64,000 nt of DNA, taken from positions 71,304,841 to 71,368,840 of the forward strand of contig OX388349.1 of NCBI GenBank assembly GCA_947579665.1, written 5' to 3'. Under the pieces are notes generated by a model. It was not told the DNA's origin. It searched no databases and saw nothing but the letters and a program-made list of their open reading frames with translations. The position numbers and the translations under genes were made by a program. The DNA is from Sympetrum striolatum. Lineage: Eukaryota > Arthropoda > Insecta > Odonata > Libellulidae. Positions 37,304-51,800 of the stretch are shown here, piece after piece; within the stretch, counting starts at the first letter, position 1; each line of letters begins with the position of its first letter.

Positions 37304-40300
37304 TTTGTTTCAGGAAATTACTTCATAGCCGTACTGAGCTGCGAAAGATACTACAAATGATCCTAAGGTCGTAGATTCCCAACTTCTTTCCTAAACAAGG
37401 GGGAACTGAGAGAATTCAGTAGATGAGGGTAAGAAAGCCACCAATATTACAGAAAAAACAGATAAATTTCAAAGAGTTTCCTTAATGAAGACCTTGTGGG
37501 GCGGAAATTTGATGAAATATTTCAGTTGCATAATGCCAAGGATTTTGGAGTCTGAGTGAACGAATGCCCCAGCCGTTACCTATCTTTCTCTCAAAATCCT
37601 CCGTCCTATTCGAACACCCGTTCAGCTTTCTAGTGAGCTAAAACTCGCACGCTAGGATTTAATTCGGCAGCAAGGAATCAAGACACGTACGACAAAACTC
37701 GCGGAGGGGGTTCGCCGACTTGGAGCCCTGACGTACGTAGAAACGGGAAAGAGAAGTTTTAGAGCCTCGAATTGAATTCGGGACAGGTTCCTCCGCGGAG
37801 GAGCCCCTGAAACGGTAAACAAAGCGGATGAGTGACAGAAGTGTGGCGAACAGAATATGATGGATGTGTTTTCCGAACGATAGAGAATTCCAGAGCGCAA
37901 ATATGGTTAATGTTGGGTGCTAGCGAAACTCAATTTCGGCTATGCTAATTCTTAATCCACTTCCGAAGGGGATATGCTCCGCGAAAATTGAAAAGGCTCC
38001 CCATTCCGATCGAGAGATTGCTTTTTAAATGGCGATGGGACCTTCAGCGCAAGGGGAGGGGAAATTTATAGCGAAATATTATTTTAGAGCGTCCTCAAAT
38101 ATTTAGCGGCGCTCCCGAGCTGGAAATTAATTTCCCTGGATATTGGCGCGAGTTTTATCTCCGAGGTGACCTTGGGAAGCAGAAACTGTTCCGATACAGC
38201 CTCAATTCGAAGCCTCCGTACGAATGTCAATATTGAACATAAATTAAGGTAATTGAGTGCGCGCCGTGTCGTCGCTCGTGTAACTTATTAACGGAAAAAT
38301 GTATCTCATAAACTCGAGCAAACTTTCGCCTTTCACTTAGCTAACCTTAACTCGAGCTATATTTTTTCATTTCCTTTCTCTTCTTCTCTTGCTTACTCTT
38401 CTGACCAAGTAAAATATTTACCACTTCTGGGATAGTACAGAATTATACTAAAAGCTACTGATGTTGTCCTAGAGGGTGAACTGATGGAAGTAATAATTCA
38501 GTCCTTACAAGTTCGCGCGACTAAAATATGTTAAAAAACAGCCTTTTGTAGACAAAAATATTCTATTGTTTTCGAATTATTTTATCTTTTTATATATGGG
38601 TTATGTTTTGAAACTCCAAAAGAATCTAAATGACTATACTGACGTAAAGGTTGAATTTTCAATTATAGAACTTGATTTTACTTAAAAGGGACAAAGAAAA
38701 ACTAAGATCGTAATTTAAGAATAATGACAGCAAGAGAGACAACAAGTCTAACTTCGACTAATAGAGGAAGATTGTCTGATTGGGAAGAAATAAAATGCAG
38801 CAAATAATAGGTAACTGTGAAATAATTGGTAGAGAAGAAGGAAAAAGAACGCGGATCCCTACAACATTTAGCACAAATGTCGAAGAAATCATTGTAATGC
38901 CTGCGAATTTGATGAGAAAACTTGTGAATCCACTTCAAAGGAGGCTTTTACAAACGAGAATCAATACACCCATTTGCTTAGAAATAATAACTTACACACA
39001 TAAATAACGATAAAAATTTCACATAGATAAAAACATAGGTAATACTATGATTAATCCTAACTTGAATTCAAGATTACTTTGTAACTGCGAAATTTTCATT
39101 AACAGTCCATACCATTCTTCATTTCTCTGCTGAGGCAGTGATAACTAATCAAGATATTTGTGTAATTTAGGGCGATGGAGCTTAAAAAAAACCTTTGGTG
39201 TATAGTAAAATAACATAGGCAATTTAAGTAAAGTTACAACGGGTGACATAAAATTTGTCAGTTATAAATCGCTTGATAATCTTACCGAATTTCAAATATC
39301 CCTCTGAACAAATGAAACGATACTGATTCTCTTGTAATAACGATGATGACGGAAGGGTACATATCGGTTTCCATATTAATTAAGCAAGAACATCCAACGG
39401 GCAATTAGCGATTGGGTAACCCACTAAGATAAATAATGACTGTCAAAAATATCGCATCCTCGGAATAAATTAATAAGGGATCCCTTTAAAAATCACAACA
39501 TAAACCGGCTGCGCCTTTTGAAAGAGCAATTATTTTAACGTTAATGTGATGAGGTATTTGGACCATGAGATGGCCATTACATTTCATCTGCGACGTTAGC
39601 TACGACGACAATAATCGTAAAGCTAGGAAAAACACTCGCACCACCTTGTTACTCCTCATAGCTGTAAGTCTTTCTGAGCATCCGTAGCGAAGGGAAGCGT
39701 TTTTTACGACTCATTTGATTATTCATACAACGACTGCTTAATATGGCCAAATGGAACGAAGAAGGAAATGAAAGCGAAATGACTTTGTGAGATAATCCAG
39801 AGCTGTGAAAGCGGAAGATGATGCCGCTAGAATAATGGAATACGGCTTATAAATAAGGCTTTAGCTGAATACTGTAGAGGATATGGAAATTTCTTAGGAA
39901 TGCATCGCAGTAAGTCCAAGCAAAGAGCGTAGAAAATAAAAACCGCGATTATTGCCTTTACAGCTTCATTCTATACGATTTTGACAATTAGAGAAAACTT
40001 AAATGCATTTTCATGCATAACTGTCCAATGGTCTTAGATTTTACATTTGAAATCTTACGTTTAGCAAAACTATTCAAAAATAAGATATTTACAACGTAAA
40101 ACTAATTAATATAGGTAAGCCAGACTCCAAAAACATGGGATAAGATATTTAGGGTACAAAATAGCTTTCTCAAACGCAATTATTCTAACTCTCCGAACGA
40201 TAAATTATCGTTGTTTCTTCATTAAATTGCATTTCTTGCTCTCTCTTCATGGCTTGTAAGGTAAACCAACATTTAGTAACCAGAGAGCATAGCTTCAGGC

Positions 40301-41414
40301 CTTCACTTAATTGCCTTTAGATTTGAGGTGGCTTTTTCAGCGAGCGATTTGAAAAGAAAAATAATAACCTATAAATTATTAATAACAACTTCGTGGAAAT
40401 TGGTTGCAAAGTTCACTTTTAATGAATATGAACATAGACACCTCGACGGGACAAAGAATCTCTCACCTCCATCACAGAGCATATGTTTGACGATAGTTAA
40501 GCTAGGAAGAATTCATTAATGGATAATTCCGTGATCTGAATCGACGAAGAAGGTCTGAATAATAACACTCCCAAGATCTCACTCAACTGCATTTCAATAA
40601 TGAACAAACAAAATTACCGAAAAAGACTAGGGTGTACTGAAAAAGAAGATAAAATAATTTGTTAGCAAAGTTAAAGAGAAAATCAATTTAAGATGTACAG
40701 TAATCATATCTTAACGTTATATGAAATAATTGCGGATATTTTCATCAATAAACAAGAGTTTCCACGCAGAATAACCATGGTGCATAAAATTTAGCGCCGC
40801 AGTTCGCGAAAAGCTCCATGAAGACGATACATCATAATAAGTTTGGTCTTATCAAAATTTACCGTCAAACGTGAGCCTTACTAACAAGGCCAACGGATGC
40901 TCGAAGTATGTACGTTGAGGATTTCCAGGAGTTATTGTTACAGCATCCGAACATAAGAAGTTTACGGTGAGTATCTCAAGTTCTGCGAACTCATGTGGTT
41001 GCAATTACAATCTACTTTGCTCTAGTTTCCCTGGTTCACGCGATACAAAGCACTTCAGCTGAAAGAAACGACGCTTTTCGGGGGAGAGCAGCAAAACAAA
41101 CTTCGAGCTTATTTAGTTGGCAACACATGACGGAAGAATCGGCAGTTTAAGTTACTATGATTCAGATGAAGAAAAGGTTTTTTCCAATATCGAGCTATTT
41201 ATGTACCATAAATTGAACTGACGTTGACAGGTCTACTGGATGCGGAATATTTGAATTTTAAGATCTGTTACCATAGAGAATAGGTTTCATATAAACAAAA
41301 CTACAGATCATCATCAATTAAAAAAGAATGATTACAAGGGTGAGGAAAGTTAATAGCTTAGCACTTATAGTAGTGCGCCTGAATAAACCCAATGATACAC
41401 AGAGGTAAAACATT
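37304..41414. other. Non-coding DNA with a CpG-rich patch
   Basis: About 37640-38290 is the longest CpG-rich, GC-richer patch in the first two-thirds of the window. It contains a CTCCGCGGAG palindrome (37791-37800) and sequences such as GGCGCGAG and GTGCGCGCCGTGTCGTCG. It could hold a promoter or first exon, but I see no core-promoter plus coding evidence. The rest is AT-rich without recognised features. Confidence 0.45.
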
Positions 41415-41479
41415 GCGACATGTTAGAACACCTGCCCGGAAAGTCCCGGGGACCTGGTTTCAATTCCCTGTCATGTCGC
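41415..41479 (+). other. tRNA-like sequence without a D arm (tRNA pseudogene or SINE head)
   Basis: GCGACAT (41415-41421) and ATGTCGC (41473-41479) make a perfect 7-bp acceptor stem around 65 nt in total, about 8-10 nt too short for a tRNA. GGTTTCAATTCCC (41456-41468) is a B-box/T-arm with one change from the usual GGTTCGAATCC pattern. TTAGAACACCTGCCC follows the acceptor directly, as if the first part of the D arm were deleted. No target duplication found. A real nuclear tRNA gene is unlikely. Confidence 0.55.
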
Positions 41480-44400
41480 TATTTTTCACCTGTTAATCCT
41501 TTGGTACTGATAACTACTGACCAAACTAGCCAAACAACTTTATTTTAGTCTAAAATTTAAACGGGATGATCTAAAACGAAGCGAAGTGCTGAATAACTTA
41601 CGAAAATTACTTCTAAATCAAAAATATTAAGGCAGAAAATTAAAACTGAGATTTATAGGGGAATGCAAAGACATCGTAGATCTCTCGTTCATTTCTACAT
41701 AGCAATTACTCGCAGCATAAATTTATGCGGAATATAATAAATCTACAATTTGTGAAGCACTCAAAAACGGGAAATAGAGTAACTAAGCCGAGTTTAGACC
41801 CTTCGTAAAGATTCTTTCGAGCATACAGCTTTAAATAGGCTCAACATTTTTCAGTCGCTCCAGCTTGGAAATACTTGATTCTATTCGTTGGTCTCTGTCA
41901 TTTCTATCTCTAGGGCGCACATCCTAATTCCCCCTTTCAAAACCATCGCAAAAAAATTCGACTCGTAAATCATAGGACTTCGCACGAATGAAAGCTACTT
42001 CCCACATCTGTTTCGGCCAAGATCCAGGATAAGAAAATCAATTCCCTCCAAACGCTTTAGCCGGCGATCCTAAGGCACGCTCACTAACGCTCTTTGCCGC
42101 TCCACAGGGAAAGCCATAACTCAAAAGTTAGCCACTGGAAATAAAAGAAGTGAAACGGGACCAAACGACGGGGAAAAAGAATCACGGTTCAAAATTCAAT
42201 TTGGTCGAGGGCTTTCTATGGAATAAAAAGTCAACCTAAACCAGACAGGGTATGGAGGAGCAAAACGCATATGGAACGGACAGTGGAATGATTATGTGGG
42301 GGAAATATACGATGAAAAGACGTGTATTTGGCGACTCCTTTTTCTGACAACCACAATCAAATACTTACGATAGTAAATTATTTCTATTAGATTATGTATC
42401 TTGAGATATCATATCCTATCCTGATCCAATATTATTTTAGTTTAATATTCCAAATACTTCGTAAGTTCTGCCCTTGATATAAATATTTTAAATGGTTTAT
42501 TTAGCAGAAATGAAAATAATAAAAGGAATCATGTAAAAAGAGGCTAGAGAAGGAACAGTTATCAGAGAGTAGAAAAACCCTTAGCAGAGCAGAGTAAACA
42601 TTTGCGAGATACTGCACGGAAAATTCAATAGAGTTGCTTAGTCAGGGAGACCAGCAGTAAATGCGATTCAGATGTACTGCAAACTCTTCATTGAAAAGTC
42701 AATGTATGAGAAACATTGACCGGAATCTCTGAGGTGAAACTTCATTAAGGAATAACGGAAAGAAATTTTCAATATAAAATTAAAAGAGAGATCGACAATA
42801 ACGAAGATGATGAAAACGAACCAAATCATTACAACGAATAATATTTAATGAGAAATATTAGTTACCGATAATATCTCAATAGAATTTCGAAAATTCATAC
42901 ACTATATATCAAATAAAAATTAGTGCATCGCTGAACTTGGAGAATAAGAACCGTAAGTAATATATTTATCAAATTCTCCCAAAACGGAAAATAATCAACC
43001 ACCACTTCTGATTTATACTAACTACCCTAGAGTTACCATGTATATTATCACTTATAAAATTTAGTCAATTTCTTTCGTCGTTTAATACATCGCCATAAAA
43101 AAATTGTTAGAAAATGAAATTTGTGTGAAAAAATTGTTACACTTGGCAAGCTTTCTCCCACTCATAGATTTAAAGTAAGGGACAAATGAAAGATCCGTAG
43201 TTTAAATAGAAAGTCACACTGGGATGAACAGAAAGATGAAAAGGCAAACGGTTATGGTACAGTAGAAGAATGAAATTCTGGAATATTAAGGACTATGAGT
43301 TAGAACCGAATTTCGAAGAGAGCAGCAGATTTCCAGGAAATTATATCTGCAAGGGAATGAAAATATGGGGTGCCGGATGGACCAACCCAATCTTTAAATA
43401 TCTAGGGGGAAAGGATTTTGAATTACGGGAAAGAGGTCAAACATTTGGGAAACGAACAAACACAAACTATGAAAAATGTGAGAATGGCAATCCAGCATAT
43501 AAAGAAGAAACAGAGAACTAAAATATTGAACCAAAGTTTTCAACACCGAACATATCGGTGAAAATATTAATTTAGCACAGAAAGCAGTCACAATGCTCCA
43601 GCATTTGTATCATCATTACTATGAAGTCGGTAAATCCTCATTTTTTATGAATGATGCTGTTCAACGCGAGGCTTATCGTAAGGACACTAGTCACTATACC
43701 TTTAAAAATGCAAATCCGTACGACACTTTGGAATGGTGTGTTATAAAAAGACAATCCAAATCACCAGAAAATTACTGGTTAAGAATTTGTAAACTTTAAC
43801 ATGTAATGCTCTGTATAGCTGAAATATGTGTTATACTCAATCAACAGTTTCATGTAGATTTATATCACAATTTTACAAGTGTGTGCATTCATAACATAAT
43901 AGCATTCCTCCTACCAGTCTATTCCTCAAACAAGCCTTCTGGGATTATTATGATAACCGAACCCATCATTTAAAAGCTTTTATAAATTATTTATCGATTC
44001 AAAATTCACAGCGTCCCGTTTAGATAAAGAGAGGGAAGATTTTCTTAACAAACTCTTATTCCAGGGTGAATTGGGCTTCCCAGCGTATAAAAAGAGATTC
44101 AGAGGCTCAATCGCGAGAAAACCAAACCTATATTTGCTGTCACTCGACAAAAACCAATCGATAGACACCGCAATGCATTAAAGCAAAGCACATCTCGTCG
44201 GTAATATACGGAGGGAAGGTTCAACTTCTTTCAAAGTTGATCACCCGTGGGACATGGGGAGAATTGCCAAGTACAGAGCGGACTAACTTCGGAGAAACTT
44301 TTACTCAATATGAACCTCAATAAATTCAAAAAATTACATCGAATACGTCGTCCCTCTGAATAGAAAGAAGCTATTTTACGTCTGGGACGAAATTTTACTA

Positions 44401-45778
44401 TACAGGCGCACTCTCCAAGAGACATTTTTAGCAAACTTTGCTTTTCCTTCTTAACAGATCACCCGAGAAAATTCCGTTACATACACGTTCTCCTTTGAAT
44501 ATTTTAATTGGTGTGATAATTAAACATTAAGGCAGATTAGGCGTATTTAGCATACAAATTTTATTAAATTTCTGTTACTCATGTTATTTTCATGTCAATT
44601 AAAATGTTCGATGTTTAATGCACTTATGTGGGGCATTGAGTACTGTATTTATGATATAAAAAAAGAGCTGAATATATACGATGTATGCTAAGCATCTTTA
44701 CAAGTGTAGTTATCATAGATACAGGATATTTTAATATACTAATATCTAAAACAGAATAATTATTTTAATAATCATTTTGCGGAATATCACCGTTAATCTT
44801 AAAATTTAAAGAAAAATAACAACATTTATAATATTTGCTATTTTGCTGCAATCCTATGATCAAGGAACTATCATATTGCATAACTTATTTTTGAGTTTTC
44901 AACAACATAATAGTAGAATTTTGATATATTTTACAGCTCTAATGATTACAGGTTGTTATCTATTTTTCTTAGGTTTTTTACTTGTTTCTCCTGCACTTCC
45001 ATTTTTACTCGATAATAATCCGTTGAGGAGCTTATTCGCAACAAAATAGAAAAATATAATCTAATATATTTCGGTATTAACTATTTGTTACTTTTCAAAA
45101 TATTTTTAAAATAAAAACAGCCAAAGCAATTTCTGAACGACAGCATAACCGATCAAAATAATACTACTAATAATACTAACTAAGATTTCAATATTAAAGA
45201 CATTTTTCTCTTCGCCGACAACTGATGAGCAAGCATTTTTTTTCGAACCAAATTCAGAGCACCCAACGAGAGTGAAGGGCGTCATAAAGCAATCTACCAC
45301 ATAAAAAAGAGAGTCAGGAAAGACGAAAAATACACCTGGGCCCTTGGAATACTCTGAGGGAAACATGTAAAAGTGACCCAGGTGGGATATTTACGAGGCT
45401 GAATAGAGAAACAGATGTGGCGAGGAGAAGCTCCAATCTCATTTCCCCAAAGGAACGTATAAAGAAGGCCCGAAGGGTTGCGGTGGTATGCCTACGTTTT
45501 TCACGGAAAACAAAGTCTCCTAGAAAGGTGCCGACAAACACTGCGAGTTGACACGTCCGATGGAAAACACGTCTTGGGCGCGGAACAGTTGGATCCAGTC
45601 CAAAAGTAAGAGACGAAAGCGGGATTCAGTTCAAACCTTCAGTTTGTAGAATACAGTGCGGTGATTCCACTAGAATACTGGCGAAAGGAGAGAAATACCC
45701 GAAACAGCTGAATGAGCTCTTCTCCCGATTTTCAACAACGTAAAGCCGCCAATATGGTGTCTTTTAAAAATGTAGTAG
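41480..45778. other. Non-coding DNA
   Basis: AT-rich. Short frames, including 43270-43521 and 44843-45049 (the latter with one hydrophobic stretch), have no recognised family and no splice or promoter support, so they are not called genes. No repeat seen. Confidence 0.5.
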
Positions 45779-45890
45779 TGCTCCCGCATAGCCAAGTAAC
45801 GTGCGCGCCATTGGTGAAAGGGGTCCCTGGTTCGATTCTCTATGGAGGTCACTAGCGCAAAATGATCTTAGCTTTTGAATCATATTCATG
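45779..45890 (+). mobile_element. tRNA-derived SINE, older copy
   Basis: Homologous to the SINE at 28426-28560, on the opposite strand. The head CTCCCGCATAGCCAAGTAAC, then TTGGTGAAAGGGGTCCC and the B-box TGGTTCGATTCTC (45828-45840), ends GGAGGTCA. The body GCGCAAAATGATCTTAGC corresponds to GTGCGAAATGACCTAAGC in the other copy. The acceptor stem is degraded (CTCC/GGAG core only), the TAC tail is lost, and no target duplication is evident. The boundary on the right is approximate. Confidence 0.75.
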
Positions 45891-48800
45891 ATGAGTACTA
45901 AAATACTTCAAAAAATAGGGCAATATTGAAAATGCCCTTAGGACTTATACAAAATAATATACATTAATCGTGAAAATATAAATAGGAAAACTAAAATTAA
46001 GCACAACCGGAGATGCTAAATCTCAAAATAAAGCAAAATTTGTGAGCAACTTATTGGCATAGGAACCGAAGAATTTAACGTGGTGATGGATTATTTTCAG
46101 ATACCATAATTTATAAAAACGGCGCATTCGCAGAATGTTAAAACTTAAGAGATTATTTATTATATATGTTAGGTAAAACAACGGTAATTTGGGAAAATAT
46201 AAGTTTAAGACATACATTTATTAATGGCAATGTAGTTTAATAACGAGTACACAAGTAAAATACTGTTGATAATGGAGAAATGCCTAATTCCACGAAACCC
46301 TTCCCAAAGTTAATCAACCAAAACCATAAGATATAAGAATCCATTGAAGAAATAAGTAGGCAATAAAGTTTACGATGACTGAAATTTTTGCTTAATACTT
46401 CAAGAAATATTGTGTCCACCAGTTAGGATTCAAGCATCGCTAACGACTGGCGAATAAAAACCTCTAATGTAAACATCCAGGAACTCTAATAAAAGGGAAA
46501 ACAGAAGAGAGCAGAGTGAATCTAGCTGAGACGAATAAAAGGCACTTCCATGTAAGTGAGGGTCAAACAAAGTTCCATCGAGAAGGAGAAATCCTCAAGG
46601 AAACTTAAATAAAAAGTTACTGAAACTTAGAATTATCTATGAGTGAACGTAGGAGAGTAACATAAATCCGGGAATTAATGAAGCCCTAGATCAAACATCA
46701 GTTCCCTAGGGAAAGTAAACAGAAGAGGAGAATCACAAACAAGAGAGATCTCGAAACTATCTCTCATAAGACAAATGATGTAGGATTAAGAGTAATATCA
46801 ATGAGCAAAGCCATTCAACATGAAGGAATCAGCAAGATACCCTTCAATTACAAGGCCTAGCAAAAGCCGAAAGGGTATTTGTTCAAAGATTACTTCAGTT
46901 TCATGAAATATAAAAATGATGACTACTGCTTCGAACGGAGCCACTAAATTTCCAGTCGTATTCTTAGAAAGAGCCAACTTATAACAAGGTAATTAGATGT
47001 TCCTAAACTAACAGTACAATGTTTACTTGAATTATTTTACTCTATAAATTTAAGACTTATACATTCTTAATAAAGACATTAAGTAAACGGTAATGTGGTG
47101 GAATTTTATACATAATGAATAAAAGAAGAGCTATAAAACTTCCGCAGAGAAAACTAAACTTTCAAAAATAAAAAACTTATATCCATGGTACAAAAGCTCA
47201 GAAGTTTTCCCAAGTGAAACGTTAATTCCGGTTGTTTTAATTATCCCTAAACATTCATTCTCTCTGATGGATATTTTCCTTTGGGAGGAAATTTGCTTAC
47301 CCATCAGTATTAATTTTCCACGATTCATATAGATTTTATGAGATATTCTTTTTCATAAATGTTGTATCTGTGTTCCGTAACAGATGAAACTCTCACATAC
47401 GATCAAGAATATCCAACTCATATTCAAGATGCGCCACTCTAAAATCTGCAAACCTAAATATTCTTTCACCTTAGGATTATCATACGAGTCAGCACTTAAC
47501 AAGTAATTAACTTCTTATAGCTACCTAAAATTATTATTTATAACTTTTTATTCATCAAATAAGAAGTAAAAATTCTATTTCATGATGAATTTAAGAGGTT
47601 GATAACATCACTGCTTATATTATAACAATAAATGAAAAGAATAAATATAATTTTTTTATCGCAAAATACATATAGGCATATTTTTTATTAGTCATCTTTA
47701 AATAAATATGTATCAGGCGAATAGATATCTCACTCCTTTAAGATTCCAAATAAAATTTTCTATGACTATGAGCTTAAAGCAATTTTAATGCTTGCAATGT
47801 ATGCAATTATTAAATACACAACCGCATTATTTTCTTATCGATTATATGAAATCAACGACATATTCAGAAATTCGAAATTTTAACCTATTTCCATAATTCA
47901 ATCCCGTCTACTCTACAATGTTACAAACATATACCGAATCTAAACCCTCAGTTACAGTTTACAATACAATCTCCCTAATAAAGGCATCTCAATGGGGAAC
48001 GCACGCGTACAAACATTCGACATCCGCCTTCCACGACCTCTCAGTCTCGGCCCGAAAGCTCGTTATCAAACGTAATTCCCTGACGCATCTCTCTTTCCCT
48101 GAGTCATAAAAATATCCGAGTTGGAAACTGCCATCTCAAACCACCTCATCCTGAAAACACCAATCATTTTCACCCGCGTTGGCAGATCCCTTCGGCCGGG
48201 GGCAAAAAACACACACCTTCCTTTCTCACATATATTCCATGGATTTGCTATCTATTCAAACCCCTTCCTTCCTCCATTTCTTGTCACTTCCGCCGCCTGC
48301 AATTTCCTCCCCTTCCCCTAATCCCACGTCAGCCCAAGTCAAACAAAGCCACCCCGCAAAACAAGTGAGGGGAGTGAAATGGCGCACGGATAAAAAACAA
48401 ATAAAACTTTTAACGCGTGCTGCGAATTCCCTTCCAGGGGAGGCATTGTCGCTGCCTCTGCGGGGAAAAAATTATGTGCGAAGAGCGCGAACGAGCAAGT
48501 GGGGAAAAATCCGTACGCGGGCGTGGGAAACACGATGAAAAGGAAGTGCGGTGCGACCTCAACGCGCAAGCGTGGGTTGCCAAAAAAAGGACGAATCGCA
48601 ACGCATAAATGAGCGTTACGTGGTTAAGGGAGCTAAAATAAGCATCGCTGCACAAACTCCGAGACTTGAAACTGTTAGAAATTAAACTAGTAGGGCGATA
48701 AAATGAGCTGAATTTCGGTCTCCGGTATCAACGGCTTCAATTGCACATGCACCGCCGTTAATTACGATAAAGGAATATGAATTCGAAATAAATAGAATGT

Positions 48801-51800
48801 AATTAGGTCTCGAAAAATCAAGTGTGAAAGAAGAAAAACTAAATATTTTCTCATAATTTAATTAAAGGCTAGTTTGGTCTAAATAAAACCAAACGGATAT
48901 TATTTATTTCCTTCACATTTTGATAAAATCGTTTCAATAAGACCAACCCCATTCGTTACATTATATTCTTAGAAATTGATTTCTCTATTTTACATTAAAA
49001 TCAATAATTGATCTAAATCTAGATCAAATTTTATACCTCATTAATTTTTATATCGCATTCCTTTGACTTATTTGGCCAACTACTTCCATGTAATAAAATA
49101 ATAACTGATATAAAGTCCATATACAGTTCCATATTATTAATAATAATATGATGTTAATAATTCTCAATATCTTTCATAATAAGGACTTATACAATTATGT
49201 ATGTCCTAAATTTGCTTCACATATATTTCCAAGAACTGATTCGCATGAGTTAGGGAGAATAAATTATGCTGCAACCGGATGAATATGGCAGGAATTGCCA
49301 AAATAATTAAATGACATTAAAGGCTAGCTTGATTGAAATAACGTAAGTAGGCCATGAAAATATATAAACAATAATTTTGAAAGGTTTCATCATAAAAAAC
49401 TATCTTGAAGACTAATAGAAAAGAAACTTCTACCTTCACCATAGATTTTTTTTAAAGTTGAGACTTATCTGTTTGATTCTATAAAAAATTATATCAAAGC
49501 TTAGAGTTCATTAATTGTAGATAGATATCTCGTAAAATAATTTTTATTTTATCAAATACACATTGTTATGCGATGAGAAAAAACCGAAGAGTTTCGCTAG
49601 CTGATACGTTAGAAAGCATTATTACACGTCCTGGGACTATTTCACAAAAGTGTCCAGCAGAGGTTCCAACAGATAAAGGAAGGATAACGAGCTCACGCTA
49701 AAAATCTACGCACGTTCCTAAAATAAAACGGATACAGCTGCGTATATCATTTCCCTTCAGCTCCCATACAAAATGGTACGAAAGAGGAGAGACCTAAATC
49801 CTACGATGAATGGGAATTTTGGAGAGAGCATATTAAAATTCCTAAAGAAAAGGACAGAGGAGCTAGCGAGTCGTATCCTATTGAAAAAATGAAGAGCAAA
49901 GAGAATGCAGAGGATAGTAATAGCGGAAAGGACATCAAAGTTAGAGCCGAGGAAAACTCCCAAAAACGGAGAGCAGCGGTACTAATGAGGCGTGCAGATT
50001 ACTTTGTGCCGGACAAAGATTCCAGCATCCTTTTTCAGATGAAGCATACAACGCCTGACAAAAGACTATCCTCTATGCGATTGTTGCTTCTAAATGTATT
50101 CAGACTCAGCCATGCTTCTATTAAGAACGCTGCTATAATTAAACGGAATATACTAAAATGGGATATAAATATTCCCAACTGCCAGTGATATCCCAGGGGA
50201 CAATCCAGATTTCGAAGGAGTTCAACATCATTATTAATATCGAATTAAATAATGAAGGGGATGTAAAGAGCGAATAAGAAGAAAAGTATGGAAATTAATA
50301 ATCGCTACACTCGCGGATATGAAATTACTGCCGATTTCCTCAAATCCAAATCAGAAAAAGAGACTTAATATAAGCAATCCTCGAGTAAACAAGTGCCTGT
50401 TTGAAGAATTTAAAAAAATAAAACAATTCAAAATATAAATATATATTCCCTTTGCAAGACTATAGCTGAGTATCGCATGTCAATAATCACATTTACAAGT
50501 CTTTATTTATTGAGCGAATTTAAGTCAAGGATGACCTTTCTTATAATTAAACCATAGTAAATCTTCATTTAATTTAGTAAACAAAAATACTTAAATGTTT
50601 AAGACATAAACTAATGGAGGAGAACTAAGTGAAAGCTGATTAAATACTCTTCAAACCCCACGAGGCATATAGCACCCAACTGAGAAGGGCTATTGAAAAC
50701 TTAAAAAAACGCGACTTTCACGATGCCTAAGCTGATGCCGAAAGCTATGGAAATTAAGATAGGAACGTCATAATAAGGAATTTACGGTAGATCCAAAGCT
50801 CCGGCCTATTTAAAGCTTATCGCCTCCCAAAGGAACGGCGAATTTCCGAGTTTTTAATGAGCAGAACGGACGGACACAAAAGTAACTGGGGAAGCTCGGG
50901 GAGCCACGTGAGCAATCTCACTGCAAACCCCGGTGAAAAAGTGGACGCGATCCTTTTGACGGGCGCACCCACTCCATGTTACCGATCCACAGCAGCGAAG
51001 AATGCGATCTCAGAATTCCCTTCTCCACACTGCCAAGGACAAAATCCGAGAACACATCGACAGAAAGAGCATAACGAACGACCCTCTCAGAAAGCTCTCC
51101 TGTTTTCCTTCCGCCAGAACCCATGAAAGGAAATCACATCGCATTTGGAACACGCCAGACAAGAGTGAAAAAAAGGGGTTCCCGAATAAATCACGACTGG
51201 AAACTAAACAGAGAACTTGAGTTAAAGGTAACAATGTCAATTTCAACTTACGGGGATTTTGCAACTTGATGTTTACTGTATCGAATTGAAGGAGGGTGGA
51301 ATCGTTTGTTTTGGAAACTCTCCGCTCAGATACATTGTGCATTATTAACAAGGCCATTGATGTTTTAGAGATTTAGCAGTTGCAAATTTATGTATTCGGT
51401 AAATAATGGTAATAAGTAGAAGCATAAAAGGTGGTACACAGATAATCTAGGGAAACATTTTTTCATATCTCGTGTATATACGCTTAGAGCATACGATACG
51501 AATGGAGTCTAACTACCATTACCAATGGTTAGTGACGACCAAAGCCTTAAAGTAGAAATTTATCACAAAGTACTTTCTCATTCATCGCAAAAGGAAGGCC
51601 GCAGTCTTTTGGTTTTAGAACCAACCTGAAACAGGTTCGTTAATAAGAATTGTGTGAAACTGAGATGCAATCTGCATTTGCTTTCAAGATGGAAAAAAAA
51701 ACTATTTTCCTCTAAGTGAGCTAACGGGGTCGATTACAAAGTACTTTTATTTCTACAATTCAGGTTAAAGCTATTAGTACTATGAGCAATTTAAAATCCA

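Noticed and set aside
44843..45049. Small frame with a hydrophobic stretch, possible membrane peptide.
   Set aside because: AT-rich DNA gives leucine/phenylalanine/isoleucine-rich frames by chance; no family, splice or promoter support.
50500..50545. Possible fifth LINE 3' end (CTTTATT...GAGCGAATT).
   Set aside because: The terminal hairpin is only four base pairs and the GCGAGATTGAGACT block is not preserved.
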